In this document: positions 8,884 to 16,989 of the stretch, piece by piece
How the letters are laid out: every line of letters begins with the position of its first letter
How positions within the stretch are numbered: position 1 is the stretch's first letter
Origin: Lentisphaerae bacterium RIFOXYA12_64_32
GTDB lineage: Bacteria; Verrucomicrobiota; Lentisphaeria; Oligosphaerales; YB12-FULL-65-16
NCBI GenBank assembly: GCA_001803235.1
Contig: MHBL01000034.1
Location: 35,303-86,551 of the forward strand
Direction of reading: 5' to 3'
DNA length: 51,249 nucleotides
Notes under the pieces: model-generated
The model's database searches: none
Seen by the model: only the letters and a program-made list of their open reading frames with translations
What the model was told of the DNA's origin: nothing
Made by a program: the position numbers and the translations under genes

Positions 8884-9777
8884 ATGCTGAAAGAACTGCC
8901 GTTCGAATTCCGCGGCACCCGCTGGATGCTGGGGCGCCGCCCGCTCGTCATGGGCATTCTCAACGTCACGCCGGACTCGTTTTCCGATGGCGGCCAATTC
9001 TTCGACCCGACAAAGGCCGTCGAACAGGGCTTGCGCATGGTCGCCGACGGCGCCGACCTGATCGACATCGGCGGCGAGTCAACGCGACCGGGCGCCGCGG
9101 TAGTCGGGGCCGACGAGGAAACACAACGCGTCGTCCCGGTCATTGCGGAACTGAGCCGTCGCGTCACGGTCGCGTTGAGCATCGACACCTGGAAAGCGGA
9201 CGTGGCGCGCGCGGCCATCACTGCGGGCGCCGCCATCGTCAATGACGTCAGCGGACTGCACCGGGACCCGAAGATGCTCGGCGTGGTCCGGGAGACGGGG
9301 GTCGGCTGCGTGCTCATGCACATGCGCGGCGAGCCGGCGACCATGCAGAAACTCACCACTTACGCCGATCTGATCGGTGATATCCGCGACTATTTCCGTG
9401 AAACGCTGGCACGCGCGGCAACCGCCGGGGTCCCGGCCGAACGGTTCATCCTCGACCCGGGCATCGGCTTTGCCAAGACGGCGGAGCAGAACCTGGTTCT
9501 GATCAACCGGCTGGCCGAGTTCCGGGAACTGGACCGGCCGGTGCTCGCCGGACCGTCACGGAAGTCGTTTATCGGCGCCCTGCTGCCAGGCGTGACACCG
9601 CCGCAGCGCGGCTGGGGCACCGCAGCCAGCGTCGCCTGCTGCGTGCTGCGCGGCGCCGACATCATCCGCGTCCATGACGTGAAAGAGATGCGGGAAGTCG
9701 CAACCGTAACCGCCGCCATTCGAGACGCGGACAATCACGTACACGCTCTTGTCCCTGCCCCTCTACCTGGCCGCTGA
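8884..9777 (+). CDS. folP: Dihydropteroate synthase
   Basis: Condenses p-aminobenzoate with dihydropterin pyrophosphate to dihydropteroate in cytosolic folate synthesis. All family motifs are present in order: MGILNVTPDSFSDGG, DLIDIGGESTRPGA, LSIDTWKADVA, IVNDVSGL, LMHMRG, FILDPGIGFAKT and LAGPSRKSFIG. At 297 residues it has the usual size and is a TIM barrel. It is a single gene, divergent from the PhoH gene and convergent with the Gfo/Idh/MocA gene 30 bp downstream, with no other folate genes next to it. Confidence 0.96.
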   Translation: MLKELPFEFRGTRWMLGRRPLVMGILNVTPDSFSDGGQFFDPTKAVEQGLRMVADGADLIDIGGESTRPGAAVVGADEETQRVVPVIAELSRRVTVALSIDTWKADVARAAITAGAAIVNDVSGLHRDPKMLGVVRETGVGCVLMHMRGEPATMQKLTTYADLIGDIRDYFRETLARAATAGVPAERFILDPGIGFAKTAEQNLVLINRLAEFRELDRPVLAGPSRKSFIGALLPGVTPPQRGWGTAASVACCVLRGADIIRVHDVKEMREVATVTAAIRDADNHVHALVPAPLPGR

Positions 9778-9807
9778 ACTGGATCGGCTTCTGCGCGAGT
9801 ATACCGG

Positions 9808-10863
9808 TCAGGCCAACTCCACGGCGCGGCCCGACTTGGCCGAGCCGTAGATGGCGTCGGTGAGTTTCTGCATGGTCAGGGCTCGCGAGAGGTCAGTGCG
9901 CGGTGCGCGGTTGCCGCGAATCGCCTGCGCAAAGTCCTCCAGAGCACGGCGGTTCATGGCGTGCTCCTCGTCGCCCGTCCACAGCGTCCGCGACACCGCA
10001 CCCTTGGCTGCATCCGTCTCATCGACGGTAATGACCTTGTCCTTGCCCGGGATCATACGGACGCGCAGCGACGCGTCCGTACCGATGACGACCCACTGCT
10101 CGTCATCGACCGTGGCACAGAACTCCGCGCGCTCAAAGCTCAGCACAATGCCGTCGTCGCACCGGACCGTGGCCAGGAAATGCGAGTCGGCGTCCGACCC
10201 CGGCGCCACACGCGCCTTGAGCTTCTCCGCGATCGGCCACCACTGCGCCAGCACGACGCGGGGACGCAGCTTCCATCCGGTCATGTACATCAGGAAGTCC
10301 AAGTCGTAGCAGCCCCAGTTGACCAGAATGCCGCCCCCGTTCTGGCGCATGCTCTGGCGCCACGGCGGCGGCGGCTTGGTCGGCGCATCCTTGGCGCTTA
10401 TCATGGCCCGAACCCGGACGACCCGGAGATTACCCAAGTTGCCGGCCGCAATGTAGTCCGCCGCCCGCTGTGCCGAGTCGGTGAACGTGTAACGGCAGGA
10501 GAGGCAGCCCACCACGCGGTCGCCCGCGGCGGCCATGATCTGCTGCACGTCGGGAACGCTCGTCGCGATCGGTTTCTCGATCAACACGTGCTTGCCGTGC
10601 CGCAGCGCACTCAGCACCACAGGCGTGCGCACCCCCGTCGGCAACGCCAGAATCACCGCCTCAATGCCCGGATTCGAGAACAATTCGTCCGCTGTGCCGT
10701 ATGCGTTGGGAACCGAAAACTGCGCCGCCACCGACTTGGCTCGCGCCACGTCCACGTCCGCCACCGCTTCCACCTTGAACGACGCCGACTTGGTCGCATC
10801 CGGAAGATGCGCCGCCGTCGCAATGACACCACAGCCGACAATGCCCAGACGTACCGGTTCCAT
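9808..10863 (-). CDS. Gfo/Idh/MocA family oxidoreductase
   Basis: An NAD(P)-dependent sugar or inositol dehydrogenase-like enzyme of 351 residues. The N-terminal Rossmann motif GIVGCGVIATAAHLP binds the dinucleotide, and HVLIEKPIA carries the conserved EKP lysine motif. The rest is the C-terminal alpha/beta substrate domain. The start is well supported: AGGAGG six nt upstream. The substrate cannot be deduced. It stands alone between folP and a 380-bp intergenic stretch that begins with heptamer repeats. The second Gfo/Idh/MocA gene (11245-12213) is divergent from it and clearly different in sequence. Confidence 0.9.
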   Translation of the reverse strand: MEPVRLGIVGCGVIATAAHLPDATKSASFKVEAVADVDVARAKSVAAQFSVPNAYGTADELFSNPGIEAVILALPTGVRTPVVLSALRHGKHVLIEKPIATSVPDVQQIMAAAGDRVVGCLSCRYTFTDSAQRAADYIAAGNLGNLRVVRVRAMISAKDAPTKPPPPWRQSMRQNGGGILVNWGCYDLDFLMYMTGWKLRPRVVLAQWWPIAEKLKARVAPGSDADSHFLATVRCDDGIVLSFERAEFCATVDDEQWVVIGTDASLRVRMIPGKDKVITVDETDAAKGAVSRTLWTGDEEHAMNRRALEDFAQAIRGNRAPRTDLSRALTMQKLTDAIYGSAKSGRAVELA

Positions 10864-10884
10864 GAGAACCTCCTGCGGATCAAA

Positions 10885-10922
10885 GTGTTCAGTGTTCAGT
10901 GTTCAGTGTTCAGTGTTCAGTG
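10885..10922. repeat. Perfect heptamer tandem repeat (GTGTTCA)n
   Basis: Five exact copies of GTGTTCA plus GTG, directly upstream of the 9808-10863 gene. Degenerate relatives occur at 4186-4206 and 29230-29305. Short tandem heptamers of this type are known in some bacterial genomes; their function is unclear. Confidence 0.9.
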
Positions 10923-11025
10923 GAGGCCGGGAACCTGCTGGAGCGGATTCAGCGCCGAGGGTTCCGGACAACCGGCCGCAACCTGTTGCGCACTCGTCTT
11001 CCACCCGCCGGACAATTTCGCCGTA

Positions 11026-11085
11026 CCGGATCCGTCGCGCCTGGTCTTACAAGGGAGGTACTATCACGTAACCGACAAGAGTGTC
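11026..11085 (+). pseudogene. Possible relic of a REP-associated tyrosine transposase N-terminus
   Basis: One frame reads PSRLVLQGRYYHVTDKSVK, which resembles the opening of Y1/RAYT transposases (a short basic stretch, then GxYYHVT...). The frame is open through this stretch, but no downstream HUH or catalytic Tyr region is present. Only about 20 codons match, so this is weak. The rest of 10923-11244 holds no gene I can support. Confidence 0.25.
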
Positions 11086-11244
11086 AAGACGCCTCACCCA
11101 CCGATTGGTGGCTCCCTGCTCCCCCTGTCAATTTCCTGCTGCCTGACCGTCCAGTGCTATTGACACTGACCACGCCGACGCGCATAGTAGGGTTTGGCGT
11201 TCTGTGCGCTGTACCGACGACGCAGAGGAGAAGCTCCAGAACCG

Positions 11245-12213
11245 ATGAATTCTACCGGTCCAACGCGAGTGGTGGTCATTGGCGCCCGTGGCATCGGCAA
11301 GCACCACGCCAAGTGGTGGGCGATCGAGGGTGCCGAGGTCTGCGCCATTGTCGGCACGTCAGCCGCGTCTGTGGCCGAGACTGCCGACGCGCTCCGCGCC
11401 CTGTTCCCGTTCCGCGGCAAACTCTACACCGACGTCGACACCATGCTCAAGGCGGAGAAACCCGATATCGTCGATGTTTGCTCGCCGCCGGATCGTCACT
11501 ACGAGCATGCGAAGTCCGCACTGGAAGCGGGCTGCGCCGTGCTCTGCGAGAAACCGCTCTTGTTCAAGCCCGGTACGCCAGCAGAAGCCCTCATCGCCCA
11601 GGCCCGCGAACTTGCGGACATCGCGGGCCGTCGCCAACTGCGATTCGGACTGTGCGCGCAATACCACGTGGCCGGGACCAGTTGCCGGAGGCTCCACGAA
11701 ACCCACTGCCCGGGCCAGCCCATCACGTCGGTGATGGCACACCTGGCATCGCCGGCACGCGGTCGACCGGCGGACCCGATGGCCATCTGGGTCGATCTGG
11801 CGCCGCACATGGTTGCGGTGCTCCGTGCCCTGTTCCCGGCGGGTTGCGTCGGCGACGCCAGCATCCGAACCGAGTTCGCCGAGTACGACGCCAAAGCCCA
11901 GTTCACCCTCGCACTGCCCGATGGGCAGAAGATCGACTGTCGTTTGCGTGCCGGCCGGACCCAGGACGGCCCGTCACACATCCGCTCGCTGCAGATCAAC
12001 GAGACGGTCTACCACATCGAAGGCGACCGCGAGCCGGACGGCAGCTTCTGCGCCCGTATCGACTGCCCGCACGGGGCCTTTCGCGAACTGGACATGATGC
12101 GGGCACTGATCCGCCGCTTCCTTGCCGGGGAATGCCTGATCGACGCCCCCGCAGCCGTCGCCAACCTCGAGTGCGTCCTCCGCATCCTGAGCGCGGCTAG
12201 CCGCACGGCGTGA
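11245..12213 (+). CDS. Gfo/Idh/MocA family oxidoreductase
   Basis: A second, divergent member of the NAD(P)-binding Gfo/Idh/MocA superfamily (322 residues from this ATG). The nucleotide fold begins VVVIGARGIGKHHAKW, and VLCEKPLLF carries the EKP motif. The C-terminal domain is atypical, with HMVAVLRALFP and several Cys/His. An ATG at 11245 is preferred over frames starting further upstream, because the Rossmann strand begins at residue 8 and GAGGAG lies 14 nt upstream (a long spacing). It converges with the type III PKS gene across 38 bp. Substrate unknown. Confidence 0.85.
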   Translation: MNSTGPTRVVVIGARGIGKHHAKWWAIEGAEVCAIVGTSAASVAETADALRALFPFRGKLYTDVDTMLKAEKPDIVDVCSPPDRHYEHAKSALEAGCAVLCEKPLLFKPGTPAEALIAQARELADIAGRRQLRFGLCAQYHVAGTSCRRLHETHCPGQPITSVMAHLASPARGRPADPMAIWVDLAPHMVAVLRALFPAGCVGDASIRTEFAEYDAKAQFTLALPDGQKIDCRLRAGRTQDGPSHIRSLQINETVYHIEGDREPDGSFCARIDCPHGAFRELDMMRALIRRFLAGECLIDAPAAVANLECVLRILSAASRTA

Positions 12214-12251
12214 GTTCTCGCCCGCCACCCAACCGGCCCGTCCACCCGAGT

Positions 12252-13319
12252 TCAATCCGCTGCAAATTCCATGAGCGCCGCGAAGGCGGAGAAGCCGGCC
12301 CCGAACGCGAGGAGCATCCCTTTCTGGCCGGGTTGGGGCCGACCGCGGTCCAGGATCTCCCGCAAGACAAACAGAACCGAGGGTGACGACATGTTGCCGT
12401 AGTTCTCGAAGACGTGGTAGGAAAAGCGCAGGGCATCATCGGGAAGTTCCAGTTCCTTGGCGACTTGGGCCAGTACGACGGTGCCGCCCGGATGGACCGC
12501 CCACCAGGCAATGTCATTCCGGGACAGGCCGTGTCGGGCCAAGAGCCGAGACGCCACCTCCGTCGCGGTGTGCGCGCCGATCACCGGCACCCGCTTGCTC
12601 AGGTGGTTCCGCAGGCGGCCGCCGTCCGTCCGGTACCCTAGATCTTCGCGGTACTGGGGGAACAGGCCGGTCGCGAAGTCCACCAGGCGCGCCAGGCCGC
12701 CCGGGTGGTCGTCCGGCGCCAGGTCGAGCACGGCGGCGGCGGCACCATCGCCAAAAATGGAATTGCTCACGATGAGTTCCGGTTCATGACTGGGGAAGAT
12801 GGTGGCCGTGCAGATCTCCACGGCCAGACTGAGAACCGGGCCCTCCCCGCTGCGGGCCAGCATGCCGGCGGCGGCTTCCAGATTCGGCACCGCGGCACCG
12901 CACCCCATCCCCACCAAGTCCTGGTAACGAATCGACGTCCTGAGCCCCAGGTCTGCCGCGACATACGAGGACAGTCCCGGACAGAGGTAGCCGGTGCAGG
13001 TGTTGACGACCAAACCGACTATCTCGGCGGTTTCCACGCCCGCCTCCGCCAGCGCGCGGCGTGCGGCGACGACCGCGGTGGCACGACCGAACTTGAGAAA
13101 GCGCGCCAGCAGCCGGTCCGGGTCGGTTTCAAGGGCATCCGTCGTGGCATCCATCCCCAGGTAACGGCCTTTGATCTTGCCGTCCAGCAGAATACGGCGA
13201 TACAGATCCTGTTCGGCCGGTGCCAGGGTGAAGTGCGAGGTGAAGAATGCGTACGCCTCCTCCTGCGTGGCATAGAGTGGAGGGGTGGCGGTGCCCAAAC
13301 CTCTGAGGATGGTTTTCAC
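12252..13319 (-). CDS. Type III polyketide synthase
   Basis: A chalcone/stilbene-synthase-type homodimeric enzyme that extends an acyl-CoA or acyl-ACP starter with malonyl-CoA, giving alkylpyrones, alkylresorcinols or phloroglucinols. The Cys-His-Asn triad is visible: Cys140 in LVGMGCGAAVPN, His in WWAVHPGGTV and Asn in ENYGNMSSPSVLF. It has 355 residues, the usual size. I start at GTG 13319 because it overlaps the methyltransferase stop (GTGA) and has GGGGAG about 6 nt upstream; the longer upstream frame runs inside the methyltransferase. It is the last gene of the U32-methyltransferase-PKS operon. The long hydrophobic starter typical of such clusters is an inference. Confidence 0.92.
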   Translation of the reverse strand: MKTILRGLGTATPPLYATQEEAYAFFTSHFTLAPAEQDLYRRILLDGKIKGRYLGMDATTDALETDPDRLLARFLKFGRATAVVAARRALAEAGVETAEIVGLVVNTCTGYLCPGLSSYVAADLGLRTSIRYQDLVGMGCGAAVPNLEAAAGMLARSGEGPVLSLAVEICTATIFPSHEPELIVSNSIFGDGAAAAVLDLAPDDHPGGLARLVDFATGLFPQYREDLGYRTDGGRLRNHLSKRVPVIGAHTATEVASRLLARHGLSRNDIAWWAVHPGGTVVLAQVAKELELPDDALRFSYHVFENYGNMSSPSVLFVLREILDRGRPQPGQKGMLLAFGAGFSAFAALMEFAAD

Positions 13320-14014
13320 GAATTCTCCCCTCGTCTGAACCGAATGACGGCGGCGATCCGAAACCACCAGGCCGGTTCCACGGACACCGTGACGCTGTCG
13401 AGTTGCCGCAACAAGGAGCTCAGTTCACTGATTGTGAAGCCGCGCCGGATGGAGAGCAGGGCGTCATGCCGAACCCCTGCCGGCATACCGACCACCAGCA
13501 GTCTTGCCGCCATTGCCGCCGACATCGAGCGCCGTAGGTCGTTGATCAGAAAGCTGTTGCGTACGACACCGCGGAGCCTCTGCAACAGCTCGAGGATCCT
13601 CGCATCGCTGAAATGATGGAAACACATGGACGCCACGGCGCAATCATACGGTTCGGCGGGTTGGTGGGTGAAGGCGTCCTCCTGAAGCAGTTGCACCGCC
13701 GGGTCTCCCGCTCGGGCAAGCCGTCCGCGCGCAATGCCAGCGGCGTGGTCGGCCATCTCCAGGCAGGTGAAATGCAGGGGGATGCCGCCCGCGCGCGCCC
13801 ACCGGCTTACCGCCAGGGGAATATCGCAGCTCCCCGAGCCAATGTCGAGGATGCGCAGGGGCGCACCGGCATCGCGCCCCGCCGTTTCGGCGGTCAGAAA
13901 GCGCCGGACCACCCGGATGCCGCCGAAACGACGGTTGACCGTCCCCATGAACCGGTAGCTGGCCGCGGCCAGCGCCGGATCGCAGTCAGGCCGGTCCAGG
14001 AATTCCGTTGCCAT
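13316..14014 (-). CDS. Class I SAM-dependent methyltransferase of the type III PKS operon
   Basis: Methylates, probably, the product of the adjacent polyketide synthase. SAM motif I is ILDIGSGSCDIPLA, followed by the acidic strand end and MCFHHF further on. The N-terminus MATEFLDRP...FMGTVNRRFGG matches the opening typical of methyltransferases found beside bacterial type III PKSs. I choose ATG 14014, 11 nt after the U32 stop. An ATG at 14059 would overlap that gene by 35 nt. It overlaps the PKS GTG by three bases, so the three genes form one tightly coupled unit. About 232 residues, cytosolic. Confidence 0.85.
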   Translation of the reverse strand: MATEFLDRPDCDPALAAASYRFMGTVNRRFGGIRVVRRFLTAETAGRDAGAPLRILDIGSGSCDIPLAVSRWARAGGIPLHFTCLEMADHAAGIARGRLARAGDPAVQLLQEDAFTHQPAEPYDCAVASMCFHHFSDARILELLQRLRGVVRNSFLINDLRRSMSAAMAARLLVVGMPAGVRHDALLSIRRGFTISELSSLLRQLDSVTVSVEPAWWFRIAAVIRFRRGENS

Positions 14015-14024
14015 GGCGCGCGAG

Positions 14025-15266
14025 TCAAACACCCCAGAGCCCTCCCGTTGCCATGGCATCGTCCATTTCCACGTACTTCTTCAACACCTCGGTGCGGTAC
14101 TCGGGCGCGATCGAAACGGCCTGAGCGGCAATCCGCTCGCAATAACCGCAAGCCTGGCAGTCCGTGGAAGCGCAGTCACGGTCGCGGAAACCATCCAGGA
14201 AGTTCTCCGGGATCTGCCGCGTGTCCACCCGGATCGGACACTCCGGCAGCGGCGAGAGCATGCCTTGCAGGCGCGCCAGGTCAAGCAGCGGTTTCATTCG
14301 CAGCGGATTCACCTGCCGCGGCTTCCAGAAGTGACGCAGAGCCCAGAGCGATTCCTTGCGGACCGGTTCCTTGAAGCCATACGACAGCAGCAGTTCGGCC
14401 AGATTGCCATCGAACCGCCGCTCGCTGTAGGCTTTGACGCGCCGCAGCAGTTCCGCCGACGGAATCCCGCGCTCCAGAAGCTTGAATGTCGTATACCCCA
14501 TCGCTTCATAGGCGGCGAGATCCTCCGGCCGGATCCAGGCCGCCTTGATGAACTGCGACGGGTCCGTCAAGCGCAACCGCGAACAGCGCAGGAAGCAGTA
14601 GTCGATGAACAGTGTGCTGCTGTCGTCGGACGCATGTGCGAAACCGTTCTGATGATAGCTCTGCAGCGGACAGTTCAGGAGGCAGACGTGATTCGCGATC
14701 AGTTGCAGGCCACAACGGACCGACTGACGGATCGCCGCCAGGCGACGGAAGTCCCGGTTGATCGAGAAGCTCTCCAGCGTAATGGCATCCGCCCCAAGAT
14801 CTTCCCAAAAGCGGGCGCGCCTGGGCGTGTCCACCTGGGCATAGATCCCGACTCTTACCTTGAACTCGGGGAAACGGCGCTTGACCAGTTCCAGAAGAAA
14901 AGGGGTGGATACGGTGACCCGGCGCACGCCCAACTCGCCCAGCTTGCTCAGCAGGGTCGTCACCCGTTTCTGCCAGGGACGCGTCCATTCGCGGTTGCCG
15001 AAACAGGCGCCGTTCAGGAGGTAATTGAACGCAATGCCATGACGGTCGAGCAGGTGGATGTAACGTTGCAGATCCGCTTCCGAGAGCGGTGTCGCCAGGT
15101 AGCGGGGACGACCGCCGCTGACACCGTCGTTCGGCAGCTTGCCGTAAACTTCATCGACCGGGTACGCGGCGAGCGCCGGAACCAGGTCCGGATCGTAGTT
15201 TGCCGCCACCGAGAATCTGGCCGGGCCGGAGGCTGCACGGATGGAACCGGTCGGCTCAGTAGACAT
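14025..15266 (-). CDS. U32-family protein with extra C-terminal cysteine cluster
   Basis: A member of the U32 (UbiU/UbiV/RlhA/TrhP) superfamily, whose characterised members are Fe-S proteins supporting O2-independent hydroxylation rather than proteolysis. Candidate cluster ligands in the core are Cys195 and Cys199 (NHVCLLNCPLQSYH) and Cys224 and Cys228 (DYCFLRC). A second cluster-like motif lies near the C-terminus: C365-x4-C370-x2-C373-x2-C376. It has 413 residues and is first in the operon with the methyltransferase and type III PKS. By analogy with the SrsC flavin hydroxylase of phenolic-lipid operons, it may hydroxylate the polyketide ring without O2; that role is inference. Confidence 0.82.
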   Translation of the reverse strand: MSTEPTGSIRAASGPARFSVAANYDPDLVPALAAYPVDEVYGKLPNDGVSGGRPRYLATPLSEADLQRYIHLLDRHGIAFNYLLNGACFGNREWTRPWQKRVTTLLSKLGELGVRRVTVSTPFLLELVKRRFPEFKVRVGIYAQVDTPRRARFWEDLGADAITLESFSINRDFRRLAAIRQSVRCGLQLIANHVCLLNCPLQSYHQNGFAHASDDSSTLFIDYCFLRCSRLRLTDPSQFIKAAWIRPEDLAAYEAMGYTTFKLLERGIPSAELLRRVKAYSERRFDGNLAELLLSYGFKEPVRKESLWALRHFWKPRQVNPLRMKPLLDLARLQGMLSPLPECPIRVDTRQIPENFLDGFRDRDCASTDCQACGYCERIAAQAVSIAPEYRTEVLKKYVEMDDAMATGGLWGV

Positions 15267-15369
15267 ACGGCTCAGTTCCCCATCTTCCAGGCTGAGTCAC
15301 CGCCGACAACTCCAAGACCGGTCGCGCTTGGGGCAACCGGCCCCCCACGTCACGCACCAGCGTCTGGCA

Positions 15370-15555
15370 CTACCCGAGATTGCTGGCCGCAAAACTCCAA
15401 TTGATCAGTTTGTCGAGAACGGCGGCAACGTAGTCCGCGCGGCGGTTCTGATAGTCCGGGTAGTAGGCGTGTTCCCACACGTCGATGGTCAACAGCGGTT
15501 TGATGCCCTTGGTCAACGGTTAATCCGCATTGCCGGTCTTGACCACCGAACCACA
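15370..15555 (-). pseudogene. C-terminal fragment of an Fe/Mn superoxide dismutase
   Basis: Directly after the stop of the intact SOD gene, the same frame continues with VVKTGNAD, an in-frame TAA, then a recognisable SOD tail including the metal-ligand region [15 protein letters not shown] and [10 protein letters not shown] before a TAG. It corresponds to about the last 60 codons of the gene but differs clearly from the neighbouring copy (for example [11 protein letters not shown]), so it is not a recent duplicate of it. It lacks any N-terminal part. This is a decayed third SOD. Confidence 0.8.
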
Positions 15556-16272
15556 TCATTTCAGTTGCGACGCCGCGAAGTCCCAGTTCGCCAGATGGTC
15601 AAGGAAGGCCTGCACAAAGTCTTTGCGGCGGTTCTGGTAGTCGAGATAGTAAGCGTGTTCCCATACATCGCACGTCAGGAGTGCGGTCTGCCCGTGCGCC
15701 AGTGGCGTATCCGCGTTGGACGTCTTGACGATCTTCACGGTGTCACCCTCCTGGACCAACCAGACCCACCCGCTGCCGAATTGCGCCACCCCCGCGGTCA
15801 GGAAAGCCTTCTTGAACTCATCGAAGCTGCCGAAGGACTTCCCCATCAGGTCCATCAGCCGACCCGACGGCAAGCCGCCGCCGCCCGGCTTCATGCACTT
15901 CCAGTAGAAGGCATGGTTCCAGGCCTGCGCCGCATTGTTGAAAACGGCGCTTTTGTCCGCCTGACCGGCGCTCTCCACGACCACTTTCTCCAACGGCTGG
16001 CCTGTTGCCCACGGCGTGCCGGCAACCAACTTGTTCAGGTTGTCGATATAGGCCTGGTGATGCTTCCCGTAATGGAGACTCATGGTCTTGGCGGAGATGT
16101 CGGGCGCCAGGGCATCCTGGGCATAGGGCAGTGCCGGCAGCGTAAACGCGGCTGAACCGCCGGCCGCCACCGGAGCGGTGGCGGGCTCCTCGGCCATCCC
16201 TGCCGCCGTCAGGCCCACCAAAGTCACCAGAACCCGGAGCAGGAACCCACTTTCACGGACAGAGGAATTCAT
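15556..16272 (-). CDS. sodB: Exported Fe-type superoxide dismutase
   Basis: Converts superoxide to O2 and H2O2. The ligands are visible: His in LHYGKHHQAY, His in AWNHAFYW, and Asp and His in [18 protein letters not shown] (Gln rather than the MnSOD Gly-His arrangement) points to the iron or cambialistic type. The first ~27 residues (SGFLLRVLVTLVGLTAAGMA) form a signal peptide, so the enzyme should act outside the cytoplasm. ATG 16272 is chosen because AAGGA lies 9 nt upstream and the longer frame enters the repeat element. The repeat copy (16286-16477) sits immediately upstream. A second, non-exported SOD is encoded at 47596-48246. Confidence 0.93.
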   Translation of the reverse strand: MNSSVRESGFLLRVLVTLVGLTAAGMAEEPATAPVAAGGSAAFTLPALPYAQDALAPDISAKTMSLHYGKHHQAYIDNLNKLVAGTPWATGQPLEKVVVESAGQADKSAVFNNAAQAWNHAFYWKCMKPGGGGLPSGRLMDLMGKSFGSFDEFKKAFLTAGVAQFGSGWVWLVQEGDTVKIVKTSNADTPLAHGQTALLTCDVWEHAYYLDYQNRRKDFVQAFLDHLANWDFAASQLK

Positions 16273-16285
16273 CTTCGTTATCCTT

Positions 16286-16477
16286 TCTGGAACTCTTGAT
16301 GGTAGTGGGGTCACCATGATTTACTGGGTTACGCTACACGATAGGCCGGTTCTCAGCTATGGGGTGTAACCCTACCGTGGCGGTCACGATGCCCGGCGCC
16401 CCGGTTCACCCACGACCTTCCGCCCGGATGCTCTGCGGAGGAGCCTTGTTCATTGCCGCTCGAAGAACTCGATGGCC
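16286..16477 (-). promoter_or_regulatory. Upstream element copy 1, part of a 192-bp duplication
   Basis: Near-identical to 49427-49618 (I count three mismatches in 192 bp). Read on the minus strand it contains GTAGGGTTACACCCCATAG followed 17 nt after the CCCC by TATCGTG, the shorter subtype of the island's shared element (core 16337-16375). It ends 13 nt before the SOD start codon. Its upstream end carries the last nine codons of a HAD hydrolase gene (IEFFERQ, stop at 16450-16452), showing it was copied together with a gene end. Confidence 0.75.
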
Positions 16478-16536
16478 ATGGTGTGGCTCCCGCCACCGAA
16501 CAAAAAGTTCGACGGGGTGGCGTCGCCGTGGACTAG

Positions 16537-16711
16537 CCTGGGTTATTCACGAACGGCGTAGCGAAACCGCGTAGCTTGGCTCAGATCAAGGCGTTGTGGA
16601 TGGGCGGTGGCCGATGGCGTATCGAGATACGTTGAGGTCGCCGCACGGCCGCAACACCTTGAGGTGAGGCGAGATACGCGGTTGCAGTAGTCGGCTCGTG
16701 AATAATCCAGG
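16537..16711. mobile_element. 175-bp MITE-like element with 4-bp target duplication
   Basis: Imperfect terminal inverted repeats of about 37 bp begin CCTGGGTTATTCACGAAC on the left and CCTGGATTATTCACGAGC on the right (about 29 of 37 positions match), flanked by direct CTAG (16533-16536 and 16712-16715). It encodes no protein. Such a non-autonomous element would be moved by a transposase elsewhere. The termini remind me of the IS1380 group, which makes 4-5 bp duplications; that assignment needs a database check. Confidence 0.75.
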
Positions 16712-16795
16712 CTAGCACGGCCCGGTCCTCCCACATGCAGCTTCGGGTCCGCCACTGGTCGCGCAGATAATGACAATTGGAAAGGATTTCATGGA

Positions 16796-16975
16796 TCAGT
16801 TCTTCTTCCGGCCGGACCCGCTCTTTCTGCCGCCGCCGGTGAGTTTGTTGACGGTGGCCCAAGCCCGGGCTGCCGCGGTTTTCGTGCTGAATCCCTTCTT
16901 CTCGTAGCCGGCTTCGATGTGTGCCGCCTGACGCTTCTGTTTGTCCGTGTAGCTGGATTTGTCGCCTTGAGGCAT
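16796..16975 (-). CDS. Small basic protein of the 'plasmid stabilization protein' annotation family
   Basis: 59 residues: MPQGDKSSYTDKQKRQAAHI, then GYEKKGFSTKTAAARAWATVNK and a Gly/Ser/Lys-rich tail (GGGRKSGSGRKKN). This small Lys-rich protein is widespread in bacteria and often labelled plasmid stabilization protein. No function has been shown that I know of, and the GGxxKSGSGR tail may bind nucleic acid. I use the internal Met at 16975 because the homologous sequence begins there. It lies directly upstream of the MITE and just downstream of the histidine kinase gene. Its genomic company (stress genes) suggests a stress role. Confidence 0.7.
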   Translation of the reverse strand: MPQGDKSSYTDKQKRQAAHIEAGYEKKGFSTKTAAARAWATVNKLTGGGRKSGSGRKKN

Positions 16976-16989
16976 TTGTACTACCAGGC

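Noticed and set aside
10885..10922. CRISPR array
   Set aside because: Seven-base uninterrupted tandem repeats with no spacers, and no cas genes.
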